64,000 bases of DNA, taken from NCBI GenBank assembly GCA_947502635.1, contig CANNAN010000007.1, positions 1 to 64,000 on the forward strand, written 5' to 3'. Made by a program: the position numbers and the translations under genes. The notes under the pieces were generated by a model. That model had not been told where the DNA came from, did no database searches, and worked only from the letters and a program-made list of their open reading frames with translations. Each line of letters starts with the position of its first letter. Position 1 is the stretch's first letter. This stretch comes from an uncultured Flavobacteriaceae bacterium. Lineage in GTDB: Bacteria; Bacteroidota; Bacteroidia; Flavobacteriales; Flavobacteriaceae. Positions 17,904 through 26,144 of the stretch are shown piece by piece.

Positions 17904-19346
17904 ATGAAAACAATCAACACTTTATTTTTTTTAACTTTTTTTATGATTGCAGCTCCTGCAATAGATGCTCAAAACTGGGAATTGGTCTGGCAAGACGAAT
18001 TTAATAATGGAATAAGTCCAGATTGGATTTTTGAAACTGGAAGAGGTTCTGGTGGATGGGGAAATAACGAGTTACAATACTATCGCCGTGAGAATGCTAC
18101 AGTTGAAAATGGCCAGTTGATCATTACAGCTAAAAAAGAGTATTTTGGAGGCGCTAATTACACGTCTGCAAGAATGAAAACTCAAGGTAGAAAATCATTT
18201 AAATATGGCAAAATAGAAGCAAGAATAGCAGCTCCTACTGGTCAAGGTCTATGGCCAGCATTCTGGATGTTAGGAAACAATATTTCTTCTGTAGGCTGGC
18301 CCGCATGTGGAGAAATAGATATTCTGGAACATGTTAATAATTCCCCTAATATTCATGGAACGATACATTGGCAAGATGCTAGTGGTAGTTATGCACATTA
18401 TGGAGGCCAAACTGCTGTTAATATTAATAATTATCATCTGTATACTGTAGAATGGAATGAAAACAATATTAAGTGGTTTGTTGACGGTAATCAATATCAT
18501 GAAGTTGACATAACTAATGGTGTTAACGGAACAAGTGAGTTCCATAATGAGTATTTTTTACTACTTAATATGGCTGTAGGTGGTAACTGGCCTGGTTTTA
18601 ATGTTGATGATAACAGAATACCTGCTCGTATGGCTGTAGATTATGTACGTGTATATGAATACAATGCTAATGGAGGAGGAACACCAGACCAGGTAATTGA
18701 AGCAGAAAATCATACGTCTATGTCTGGAGTTGAAAATGAAAATTGCTCGGAAGGTGGGCAAAATGTTGGATATATAGATACTGGTGATTGGATGGCTTAT
18801 GCTAATATTAATTTCCCTACTTCGGGTAATTATCGTATTGAATATCGTGTTGCTAGTCTAGTTGGTGGCGGTGTGTTATCTGCTGATATAAATGCTGGTA
18901 CAACTGTTCTCGGACAAGTCAATATTCCAAATACTGGTGGATGGCAAAATTGGACTACAGTATCTCATACTGTTAATGTTAATGCAGGGACACATGATTT
19001 TGGTATGTTTGCTACATCTGGTGGATGGAATATCAATTGGATAAAAATAACAAGGGTATCCAGTTTAAAATCTGTCAAAACTATTTTAGCTAAAGACACG
19101 AAAATTAGTAAAAAAGTAAGTGAAACGAAATTATATCCAAATCCTTTTAAAAATTCACTACAATTTAATTTTGAAGAAAAAAACGCAAAGATTACTGTTC
19201 TTAATACGCTTGGACAAATCATGCTATCATCAAAAACGGTAGAATCAGGAAAGCCTGTTGACCTTTCCAATCTTAGTAAAGGATTATACTTAATCAGTAT
19301 AGAAAAAAATGGGATTACAGAGACCGTTCGTGTAATCAAAAAATAA
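17904..19346 (+). CDS. GH16 endo-beta-1,3-glucanase (laminarinase) with CBM6, T9SS-sorted
   Basis: The 480-residue product has a signal peptide ending IDAQ (23) and a GH16 catalytic domain (about 24-255). GEIDILEH contains the catalytic ExDxxE, with nucleophile Glu137, Asp139 and acid/base Glu142. The extra residue (the beta-bulge form) is the pattern of laminarinases rather than lichenases. GQGLWPAFWMLG is a further family signature. A CBM6 domain follows (about 263-384) and shares NTGGWQNW with the CBM6 units of the expansin-GH19 protein, suggesting module exchange within the island. A T9SS sorting domain ends it (about 405-480). The likely activity is cleavage of beta-1,3-glucan, from fungal walls or algal laminarin. 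Confidence 0.93.
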   Translation: MKTINTLFFLTFFMIAAPAIDAQNWELVWQDEFNNGISPDWIFETGRGSGGWGNNELQYYRRENATVENGQLIITAKKEYFGGANYTSARMKTQGRKSFKYGKIEARIAAPTGQGLWPAFWMLGNNISSVGWPACGEIDILEHVNNSPNIHGTIHWQDASGSYAHYGGQTAVNINNYHLYTVEWNENNIKWFVDGNQYHEVDITNGVNGTSEFHNEYFLLLNMAVGGNWPGFNVDDNRIPARMAVDYVRVYEYNANGGGTPDQVIEAENHTSMSGVENENCSEGGQNVGYIDTGDWMAYANINFPTSGNYRIEYRVASLVGGGVLSADINAGTTVLGQVNIPNTGGWQNWTTVSHTVNVNAGTHDFGMFATSGGWNINWIKITRVSSLKSVKTILAKDTKISKKVSETKLYPNPFKNSLQFNFEEKNAKITVLNTLGQIMLSSKTVESGKPVDLSNLSKGLYLISIEKNGITETVRVIKK

Positions 19347-19384
19347 TAAAATTATTAATCTTTAGCCCTTTCTATATTTTTATT

Positions 19385-19424
19385 AAACCTCATTAGAGAT
19401 TGCATTCTCTAATGAGGTTTTTAT
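19385..19424. terminator. Bidirectional terminator between convergent genes
   Basis: A perfect 15-bp stem (19385-19399 with 19406-19420) has a 6-base loop and T-runs readable on both strands. It sits between the convergent GH16 and hydrolase genes and can serve both. Confidence 0.92.
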
Positions 19425-19432
19425 ATGGGTTA

Positions 19433-20164
19433 TTATTTTTTGAAGTTTTTAATTTCTCCTACAATTTCTTCAGTTGTGAATACATGACTCGCAATCATTT
19501 GAAAATTAACCACTGCTGCTTCATAAGCATTCAACCCTGGTAAAATAGCACCTGCTGTAGCATCTTTTACAACAGCCACTCTAAATCCAGACTCAACTAA
19601 ATCTCTCATATGAGATTCTGTACAAAGATTTGCAGACATCCCAGCTAGAATTACATTCTCATAACCATGTTTACGCAATTGTAACGCAAGATCATTAGAT
19701 TCTGGCCCATATACTTTATGTGGACTCGTTACTATAACATTATCTTCGTCAATATATTTTTTATACTGTTCTAACCAATCTGCTCCTGAACCTTCAAAAC
19801 CATCCGTTTTAAGTGTATGACTTCTGTCAAACATCTTAATTTTGTGCATTAAAGCTTCTAAAGATCCTTCAATTTCCCAACTGTGATCATGTTTGTAATA
19901 ATAGTGTGGAGACACAAAAACTGTGATATCATTCTCTTTGGCTACTTTAAAAAGTTCTTCTAAGTTTGCAACTGTATTATTTGCAGTTACACTCTCTCCC
20001 ACAACACCCCATGTCACACCATCTGGGCTTAAAAAATCGTTTTGAGGATCTGTAATTACTATCGCGGTGCGAGAATCTACTTTAAATCCTGGATCTGGTA
20101 ATTGAGCATATACGCTACTTATACCCGATAATAAAATCACTAATGCTTTTAATAAATTTTTCAT
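19433..20164 (-). CDS. Exported isochorismatase-family cysteine hydrolase
   Basis: The 243-residue protein starts with a signal peptide (MKNLLKALVILLSGISSVYAQ, about 1-21), which is less usual for this mostly cytoplasmic fold. The triad of the family is visible: Asp39 in ITDPQNDF, Lys150 in SPHKVYG and Cys181 in MSANLCTESH. The family includes isochorismatases, nicotinamidases and other C-N hydrolases; the substrate here cannot be told. HKVYGPESNDLALQL and GFRVAVVKDATAG are typical conserved blocks. The gene lies 97 bases downstream of an AraC-type regulator on the same strand. The inverted repeat between them suggests that the regulator controls this hydrolase. Confidence 0.85.
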   Translation of the reverse strand: MKNLLKALVILLSGISSVYAQLPDPGFKVDSRTAIVITDPQNDFLSPDGVTWGVVGESVTANNTVANLEELFKVAKENDITVFVSPHYYYKHDHSWEIEGSLEALMHKIKMFDRSHTLKTDGFEGSGADWLEQYKKYIDEDNVIVTSPHKVYGPESNDLALQLRKHGYENVILAGMSANLCTESHMRDLVESGFRVAVVKDATAGAILPGLNAYEAAVVNFQMIASHVFTTEEIVGEIKNFKK

Positions 20165-20203
20165 TGTCTTTATATTTTTAATGTTATACTTAATTTAACA
20201 CTG

Positions 20204-20211
20204 CAAATATG
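20204..20211 (-). promoter_or_regulatory. Possible -7 box of the hydrolase gene
   Basis: The minus strand reads CATATTTG, one base from the Bacteroidota TAnnTTTG consensus, about 40 bases before the start codon. No TTG element is seen at the expected spacing. Confidence 0.35.
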
Positions 20212-20234
20212 AGATAGAAAAAAGAGTGATGGGT

Positions 20235-20270
20235 AGGGAATAATTCCTTAAGAATTAGCAATTATTCCCT
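20235..20270. promoter_or_regulatory. Inverted repeat, candidate operator between AraC gene and hydrolase
   Basis: AGGGAATAATT (20235-20245) and AATTATTCCCT (20260-20270) form an 11-bp perfect inverted repeat with a 14-base spacer. It overlaps the stop codon of the AraC gene and lies about 25-60 bases upstream of the possible -7 box of the hydrolase, a suitable activator position. It lacks a strong T-run, so an operator is more likely than a terminator. Confidence 0.5.
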
Positions 20271-21095
20271 TAGAGTACTTTTTTTAAATTCTGAAGGAGA
20301 AACACCCTCTTGGTTTTTGAAAAAACGACTAAAAGTTTGTATGTCATCAAAACCCAGTTCAAAAGCAATTTCTTTTATATGAAGTTTAGAGTAATGCAAA
20401 AGGCGTTTGGCTTCAAGCATCTTTCGATCCTGAATGTATTGAAGTGGTGTTTTTTTAGAACCAATTTTCGAAAAGATATTAGATAATGTTTTAGGTGATT
20501 TAAATAACAGTTCAGCATATTCGGTTACTGTGTTTTTTGTTTTAAAATGTTGTTCTACTAAAAAATTAAACGCTCTAATAAGATCTACATCTTGTTTTTG
20601 TTTCGGATAGTTTTCCTGAGACTTATATATTCTAGCACAAAGTATCAAATATCTTTTAAGCATCATTTGCAACATTTCAATCTGCAAACTATCGTTAGAT
20701 TCCATTTCAATAACAAACATTTTCCACAACGTTTCAAATTTATCAAATTCAAATTCTGGAATATCAACAATTGGTAATTGGGACGCTCCGAAAAATAAGA
20801 TTCCTTTACAACCAACTTCGGTATCATGATCAAGCACACAATAAAAAGGTCTATTAAACCTCAAGAATCTTACCTTACCAATGTTTATGGCAGATACATG
20901 ATGGAACTCTGTTAGAAAAACAATTTGATTACGTTTGAAGAAGTATTTCTTATCATCAATAATAAATTCATTAGAATCTTCTTCAAACCATAAAACAGTT
21001 AAACTACTATCAATACTTTCATTGAAAGCAGCATTCTTAATACTGTCAATTGTTTCTAATTGAAGGAACTCTTTTATACTTCCTAAAAATTTCAT
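20262..21095 (-). CDS. AraC-family transcriptional regulator
   Basis: The 277-residue protein has an N-terminal region (about 1-150) with the beta-rich look of an AraC-type cupin sensor. The C-terminal AraC/XylS double helix-turn-helix spans about 175-272. LHIKEIAFELGFDDIQTFSRFFKNQEGVSPSEFK contains the signature of the second helix-turn-helix. The effector is unknown. It is followed by the exported isochorismatase-fold hydrolase. A very long AT-rich inverted repeat lies directly before its start and another overlaps its end, suggesting autoregulation and control of the neighbour. Confidence 0.9.
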   Translation of the reverse strand: MKFLGSIKEFLQLETIDSIKNAAFNESIDSSLTVLWFEEDSNEFIIDDKKYFFKRNQIVFLTEFHHVSAINIGKVRFLRFNRPFYCVLDHDTEVGCKGILFFGASQLPIVDIPEFEFDKFETLWKMFVIEMESNDSLQIEMLQMMLKRYLILCARIYKSQENYPKQKQDVDLIRAFNFLVEQHFKTKNTVTEYAELLFKSPKTLSNIFSKIGSKKTPLQYIQDRKMLEAKRLLHYSKLHIKEIAFELGFDDIQTFSRFFKNQEGVSPSEFKKSTLRE

Positions 21096-21106
21096 TTAGT
21101 GAATAA

Positions 21107-21163
21107 TTAATTTATAATTCATTTTAATATAAATTAATTCTATTAAAATGAATTATAAATTAA
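21107..21163. repeat. 23-bp perfect inverted repeat before the AraC gene
   Basis: 21107-21129 and 21141-21163 are exact inverted copies of 23 bases around an 11-base spacer. The repeat is almost entirely A/T with one C/G pair per arm. It ends 11 bases before the AraC start codon, so it would be in the promoter or form a long hairpin in the 5' leader. Confidence 0.85.
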
Positions 21164-21330
21164 GGGTTTTTATGAAACGTTCAAATAGCTTATCCCAAAT
21201 AACCGTATAAAACCCAAAATTGCTATTTGCATGTTGATGGTGTGCTTTATAAAAAATATGGTTACCAAAAAGGAAAGGTTGCTTTGTTGCATATAAAAGC
21301 TAGAAAACTGTATATATTAAGTTTAATAAA

Positions 21331-21369
21331 AAAAGGGAATCAACATTGTTTGAATGAAGATTCCCTTTT
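21331..21369 (-). terminator. Terminator of tRNA-Val
   Basis: An 11-bp perfect stem (21331-21341 with 21359-21369) starts right at the tRNA 3' end on the minus strand and is followed by a run of T. Confidence 0.85.
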
Positions 21370-21446
21370 GGTGGGCGCAGAGGGATTCGAACCCCCGACC
21401 CCTTGGGTGTAAACCAAGTGCTCTGAACCAACTGAGCTATGCGCCC
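21369..21446 (-). tRNA. tRNA-Val (anticodon TAC), CCA encoded
   Basis: On the minus strand the gene starts GGGCGCA, has a D-arm with AGCTCAGTTGGTT, and an anticodon stem CTTGG/CCAAG around loop TTTACAC (anticodon TAC, Val). The T-arm carries GGTTCGAATCC and TGCGCCC closes the acceptor stem. Discriminator A and an encoded CCA follow. All four arms pair. Confidence 0.97.
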
Positions 21447-21508
21447 TCTAAATTGGACTGCAAATATAACGGAGTTTTTAATATTGCAAAAACTTTTTGA
21501 ATAAAATT

Positions 21509-22726
21509 TTAAATTATTTCTGCGACTACAAATGTACTGCCTCCAATAAAGATAAAATCATTTAAATCAGAATTTGTTAAAGCAGTTTTATACGCCTCAT
21601 AAACAGAATCATAAACCTCTCCTTTTAATCTATGCTTAGCAAAAATGCGTTTTAATACATTAGCATTCAAACCGCGTGGTATATTAGGTTTACAAAAATA
21701 ATATGTAGCCTTTTTAGGAAATAAATCAATAATAGAGCTTAAATCTTTATCATTAACAACGCCTAAAACAATATGTAGCTCCTTATAATTCTCATAATGT
21801 ATCTGGTTCATAACATAAATTAGCCCCTCTCTATTATGTCCTGTATCACAAACCGCCTTAGGCGCTTCATTAATTACTTGCCACCTCCCTAACAAACCAG
21901 TATTATTAACTGTTTTGAGCAAACCTTCCTTTAGGTGTTGTCTGGAGACTACAAACCCCTTAACTTTTAACTCTTTAATAGCCTGAACAACCGTTTTAAT
22001 ATTTTTAGATTGATAGGTTCCTAATAGGTCCGATTCATACATTTTATTAACCTCTTGATCTGCAAATACGATCTTTGAATTGTTCTTATGCGCTAAATCT
22101 TTAAAAACCGAAACTGTTTCTTCTTGGGTTTCCCCTATTACAACGGGTATATTTCGCTTTATAATACCTCCTTTTTCAAACGCAATAGCTTCAAGTGTAT
22201 CTCCTAAAAACTGCGTATGGTCTAGCCCTATATTTGTTATGACTGAAACCTCTGGGATAATAATATTTGTTGAATCTAAACGCCCCCCCAAACCAACTTC
22301 TATAACAGCGATATCAACTTTTTCTCTTGAAAAATATTCAAAAGCCATACCTACAGTCATTTCAAAAAACGATAAAGAATTAACTTCTAAGAATACTTTA
22401 TTTCGTTTTATAAAGCCTGTTACAAATTGTTTACTTATAACGTTACCGTTTACTCTAATACGTTCTCTAAAATCTTTTAAATGTGGTGACGTATACAATC
22501 CAACCTTATATCCTGCTTCTTGTAAAACAGACGCCAGCATATGGCTCGTGGAACCTTTCCCATTCGTTCCTGCAACATGTATGGACTTAAAGTTTCGTTC
22601 TGGATTATTTAAATAGTCTGCTAATATTAAGGTATTAGATAAATCTTTCTTGAATGCTACTTTACCCTGTCGTTGATACATTGGTAGTTGAGAAAACATC
22701 CAATTGAGTGTATCTTGATATGTCAT
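21509..22726 (-). CDS. folC: Bifunctional folylpolyglutamate synthase / dihydrofolate synthase
   Basis: This cytoplasmic ligase adds glutamate to dihydropteroate and to folates using ATP. The P-loop AGTNGKGSTSH is at about 52-62, followed by the family blocks GLYTSPHL, EVGLGGRLDSTN and ITNIGLDHTQFLG. CDTGHNREG and the C-terminal domain with LGVVNDKD complete the Mur ligase-like fold. Length (405) is normal for FolC. It begins 3 bases after the tonB-like gene and is the last gene of the exbB-exbD-tonB-folC operon. Confidence 0.93.
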   Translation of the reverse strand: MTYQDTLNWMFSQLPMYQRQGKVAFKKDLSNTLILADYLNNPERNFKSIHVAGTNGKGSTSHMLASVLQEAGYKVGLYTSPHLKDFRERIRVNGNVISKQFVTGFIKRNKVFLEVNSLSFFEMTVGMAFEYFSREKVDIAVIEVGLGGRLDSTNIIIPEVSVITNIGLDHTQFLGDTLEAIAFEKGGIIKRNIPVVIGETQEETVSVFKDLAHKNNSKIVFADQEVNKMYESDLLGTYQSKNIKTVVQAIKELKVKGFVVSRQHLKEGLLKTVNNTGLLGRWQVINEAPKAVCDTGHNREGLIYVMNQIHYENYKELHIVLGVVNDKDLSSIIDLFPKKATYYFCKPNIPRGLNANVLKRIFAKHRLKGEVYDSVYEAYKTALTNSDLNDFIFIGGSTFVVAEII

Positions 22727-22729
22727 TTG

Positions 22730-23581
22730 CTACTGCCCTAGTTTGAAGTTTACTTTTACAAAACCAATCTGTTTTGTAGGTGCTTTAGAGTCAGCTCGCC
22801 ACTTATGAGATAATGCTATTTTTTTTGCTGGCTCTAATAAACATTGTGCCGTATTAGTAGTCCCCTTAACCCCTGGAACTGCTTCAATAACATTGCCACT
22901 TCTGTTTACAACAATCTTAACAATAACGAGTCCAGATTCATTACAATCTTGATTAATTTTTTTATAGGATGCTCTACCCCGTCCATTCAATCCATAACCA
23001 ACACCACCACTTCCAGTTCCTTTCCCTCCAAAATAACTTGGCGCATAAGGATTACCATCTAATTGTCCTTTATCTCCTGCTTTATTGTCATTACCTTCAC
23101 TACCTGTCTCACTTCCTTCAGATTTACTAACACCTCCTATTAGGGCATCTAATTTTTTCTTTTTCTCTTCCTGTTCCCGTTTCTCTTTAGCAACTCTATC
23201 GGCTTCTGCCTTTGCTTTGGCATCTGCAACAGCTTTCGCTTTTGCTTCCGCTTCTTTCTGTTTTTTTATAGCGATTGACTCTGCATTATCTTGCGTCAAC
23301 ACTTCTTCTTTTGTTTCTGAAGCTTTTGTAGGTTCTGTTTTAGAAACATCTGGTTGAGGCGGTTCTTCTATTTCTCGGGGTTCTGACTTTACAGGTTTTA
23401 AAGGCTGTACTTTTCCTTTTCCAAAATCTGTATTTCCAAAATTCACAGCAACTCCATACTCTTCTGGTGGATCCATATAAGGTGTTCCTACCACAAACAA
23501 TAATAGCAGCAAAATAATAGCAATCAATGCTGTTAATTTAGCTGAATTTTTTTCATGTTTGGTTTTTAAGTATTTCCTCAT
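22730..23581 (-). CDS. TonB-like energy transducer
   Basis: The 283-residue protein has one N-terminal transmembrane helix (about 17-38) and a Pro/Lys/Glu-rich and Ala/Lys-rich periplasm-spanning segment (about 60-150). A Gly-rich linker (GGKGTGSGGVGYGLNGRGRA) leads to a short TonB-like C-terminal domain (about 205-283) with SGLVIVKIVVNRSGNVIEAVPG. It would carry proton-motive energy from ExbB/ExbD to outer-membrane TonB-dependent receptors. The preceding exbD and exbB genes give the full complex. The C-terminal domain is divergent, so a TolA-like role is possible. Confidence 0.85.
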   Translation of the reverse strand: MRKYLKTKHEKNSAKLTALIAIILLLLLFVVGTPYMDPPEEYGVAVNFGNTDFGKGKVQPLKPVKSEPREIEEPPQPDVSKTEPTKASETKEEVLTQDNAESIAIKKQKEAEAKAKAVADAKAKAEADRVAKEKREQEEKKKKLDALIGGVSKSEGSETGSEGNDNKAGDKGQLDGNPYAPSYFGGKGTGSGGVGYGLNGRGRASYKKINQDCNESGLVIVKIVVNRSGNVIEAVPGVKGTTNTAQCLLEPAKKIALSHKWRADSKAPTKQIGFVKVNFKLGQ

Positions 23582-23593
23582 TAAATAAGCTTT

Positions 23594-23986
23594 TTATTTA
23601 GGCTTTACCGCTAATATGACTTTAAACTTATTTCTATTAGCTATATCCATAATCTTAACCACATTCTCCACAGGAACCGACTTCTCTGCTCTTAAAACAA
23701 TAGTTGGCTTTTCTTGTGAAGATAAAGCTGCTAGTAATTCATTTTCTAAAACACTTTCGCCAACACGTTTCTGATCTATATAATAGGTTAAATCTTTTTT
23801 TATACTTACTGCTACCGATTTCTTATTTTCGGTTTTCCCACTTGCTTTTGGCAATACAATATCAATAGCATTGGTTGTTACCAGTGTTGATGCAATCATA
23901 AAAAATATAAGAAGCAAGAATACAATATCTGTCATTGAAGACATATTGAATTCTGGTGTTACTTTATTTCTTCCTCTAAAATTCAT
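23594..23986 (-). CDS. exbD: ExbD/TolR-family biopolymer transport protein
   Basis: The 130-residue protein has a short cytoplasmic N-terminus and one transmembrane helix (about 18-40; MTDIVFLLLIFFMIAST). The helix holds the conserved Asp20 that carries protons in ExbD and TolR. The periplasmic domain ends KFKVILAVKPK. It lies 1 base after exbB and 12 bases before the tonB-like gene. Confidence 0.93.
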   Translation of the reverse strand: MNFRGRNKVTPEFNMSSMTDIVFLLLIFFMIASTLVTTNAIDIVLPKASGKTENKKSVAVSIKKDLTYYIDQKRVGESVLENELLAALSSQEKPTIVLRAEKSVPVENVVKIMDIANRNKFKVILAVKPK

Positions 23987-23987
23987 A

Positions 23988-24689
23988 CTATGTAGGTTCG
24001 TTTAAGTGATCTAAGAATTCTAAAGAATTAGCCTCCATTTGATAGACAACTTTATCTGTCTTTACGACTAAATGATTGTACGCAATATAAGCAACAATAC
24101 CTACAATTAATCCTGCAACAGTGGTTGTCATAGCGGTATAAAGACCACTAGCTAAAACATCCATCTGTATCGTTCCTCCAGCATTAGCAAGTTCAAATAT
24201 TGCTAATATCATCCCAATAACCGTTCCAAGAAATCCAATCATTGGACCTGCTCCAGAAATGGTTGCTAAAACACTCACATTCTTCTCCAAACCATAAATC
24301 TCTAAACGCCCAGCATTTTCAATAGCTGTATTAATATCAGCAAGCGGTTTTCCTATTCTTGAAATCCCTTTACCAATTAATCTGGAAACTGGAGAATTTA
24401 CTTGAGCACATAACATTTGAGCTGAATCAATTTTCCCATTACTTACATGGTCTTTAATTTGATTCATAAAATTTGAATCTACTTTTGAAGCTGCCTTAAT
24501 AGCAAAAATACGTTCAAAATAAATATAAATGGCTCCAACAAGTAATATAAAAAGAACAGCTATAATAACTTGTCCTGCAGCACCTCCACTACTTATTAAT
24601 TCTATAATTGAAAGCGTTTTTTCAACTGATTCTTCATCGGTAACTAATTCCGCTCCTTCTTGTGTGTTTATTAATAGTGTATTAAGCAT
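23988..24689 (-). CDS. exbB: ExbB/TolQ/MotA-family proton channel protein
   Basis: The 233-residue inner-membrane protein has three main hydrophobic segments (about 36-58, 138-165, 180-205). Conserved stretches are ISGAGPMIGFLGTVIGMI and GLYTAMTTTVAGLIVGIVAYIAYN, the family signature region. It is the first gene of the exbB-exbD-tonB-folC operon and drives TonB-dependent transport across the outer membrane. Confidence 0.93.
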   Translation of the reverse strand: MLNTLLINTQEGAELVTDEESVEKTLSIIELISSGGAAGQVIIAVLFILLVGAIYIYFERIFAIKAASKVDSNFMNQIKDHVSNGKIDSAQMLCAQVNSPVSRLIGKGISRIGKPLADINTAIENAGRLEIYGLEKNVSVLATISGAGPMIGFLGTVIGMILAIFELANAGGTIQMDVLASGLYTAMTTTVAGLIVGIVAYIAYNHLVVKTDKVVYQMEANSLEFLDHLNEPT

Positions 24690-24707
24690 ATAATTTTAAA
24701 TTTATTG

Positions 24708-24715
24708 CAAATGTA
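24708..24715 (-). promoter_or_regulatory. -7 box of the exbB operon
   Basis: The minus strand reads TACATTTG, a perfect TAnnTTTG match, ending 18 bases before the exbB start codon. No clear -33 TTG is visible, so the call rests on the -7 box and position. Confidence 0.5.
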
Positions 24716-24742
24716 TAACGTTTCTTTTTTTGTTAAAGTATA

Positions 24743-26134
24743 TTAAAACATAGTTCTAGTTACCATAAATGCCGCAGAACCTACAAGAAAACCAATTAAG
24801 GCTAACCAAGAAATCTTTTTTATGTACCAGAAAAAATCTATTTTTTCCATACCCATAGCGACTACACCAGCTGCAGAACCTATTATTAACATACTACCAC
24901 CAGTTCCTGCAGAAAAGGCTATAAAATGCCATAACTCATGATCTAATGGTTCTGAGAACATACCTAAACTAGCAGCTACTAATGGTACGTTATCTATAAC
25001 TGCAGAACCTACTCCTAATAAAAGCACAACTAAATCTGAAACGCCTCCAGAATGTATTTCGGTTCCTAATTGGGGCATGGAGTCTTGTAATGATGTTGCA
25101 AACCCAAACAAAATCCCTAAAGATTCTAAAGCAGCTACGGCCATCAATATACCTAAAAAGAATAAGATACTTGGTAATTCTATTTTGGATAATGAATAAT
25201 GTACTGGACTATGGTGTGCATGTGCATCACTTTCTTCTGAATCAAACTCAGTCATACTAAATTTAGAACTACTATAAATTTCGGCAAAAATTGCTACAAC
25301 ACCTAATGAAAGCATCATTCCAACATAAGGAGGTAAATGTGTTATCATTTTAAATATTGGTACAAACACTATAGCTCCCAGTCCTAAATAAAGCATGGTA
25401 CTACTAAACCTTGATTTCTTTTTTTCTTTGGTTTCTTCCATATCCAAATCTCCTTTGAATGCTGGTAAAAATGAAGCTATTAATGATGGTACTGCCATAC
25501 ATAATAAAGAAGGTATAAATAAATATCCTATTAAATGACCCGTTGTTACTTTTTTGCCTATCCATAACATGGTAGTTGTTACATCTCCAATAGGAGACCA
25601 AGCACCTCCGGCATTGGCAGCAATAATAATTAAACCTGCAAACCAAATACGTACACTTCTATCTTTTACAATTTTCTGAAGTATTGAAATAAGAACAATA
25701 GTAGCTGTAAGATTATCTATTATAGCCGAAAGAATAAATGCTAAAATGGAGAAAATCCATAAAATTTTAGTTTTCTTTTTAGTCTTTATAAAATCTTTAA
25801 TCGTAGAGAATCCATCAAAATAATCAATGATTTCAACAATAGTCATGGCTCCCAAAAGAAACACTAGTATTTCTGATGTTTTACCTAAATGATGCAGCAA
25901 CGTTTCTTCCATAAGGTGCATCTTTTCGTCTGAGGTAAATGTTCCAAAACCTTCTAACAAAGCATGCTTTGATGAGTCAAACCATTGCGGGAAACTTTCT
26001 AAACCTAATGCTATTAATGCCCAACAAATAGCCATCATGACTAATGCTGGAATAAGTTTATCAATTTTAATACTATGTTCTAAAGTAATAGCTAAATAAC
26101 CCATTACGAATACTAAAATAATTGCTGCTTCCAT
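24743..26134 (-). CDS. nhaD: NhaD-type sodium:proton antiporter
   Basis: The 463-residue integral membrane protein has about twelve hydrophobic segments and belongs to the ion transporter superfamily that includes ArsB and NhaD. Characteristic stretches are SAIIDNLTATIVLISIL (about 134-150), AANAGGAWSPIGDVTTTMLWIG and SAVIDNVPLVAA. The repeated IDN motifs are typical of NhaD. It would expel Na+ at alkaline pH, which fits a marine habitat. The gene is 10 bases after the dehydrogenase gene on the same strand and probably cotranscribed. Confidence 0.9.
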   Translation of the reverse strand: MEAAIILVFVMGYLAITLEHSIKIDKLIPALVMMAICWALIALGLESFPQWFDSSKHALLEGFGTFTSDEKMHLMEETLLHHLGKTSEILVFLLGAMTIVEIIDYFDGFSTIKDFIKTKKKTKILWIFSILAFILSAIIDNLTATIVLISILQKIVKDRSVRIWFAGLIIIAANAGGAWSPIGDVTTTMLWIGKKVTTGHLIGYLFIPSLLCMAVPSLIASFLPAFKGDLDMEETKEKKKSRFSSTMLYLGLGAIVFVPIFKMITHLPPYVGMMLSLGVVAIFAEIYSSSKFSMTEFDSEESDAHAHHSPVHYSLSKIELPSILFFLGILMAVAALESLGILFGFATSLQDSMPQLGTEIHSGGVSDLVVLLLGVGSAVIDNVPLVAASLGMFSEPLDHELWHFIAFSAGTGGSMLIIGSAAGVVAMGMEKIDFFWYIKKISWLALIGFLVGSAAFMVTRTMF

Positions 26135-26144
26135 AAATTAAATA

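Noticed and set aside
21227-21412. Plus-strand ORF ending GAEGFEPPTPWV
   Set aside because: Its end is the antisense translation of tRNA-Val, a well-known spurious protein tail. The rest has no support.
22080-22616. Plus-strand ORF of 178 residues opposite folC
   Set aside because: It lies wholly antisense to a well-supported folC gene and shows no family motif.
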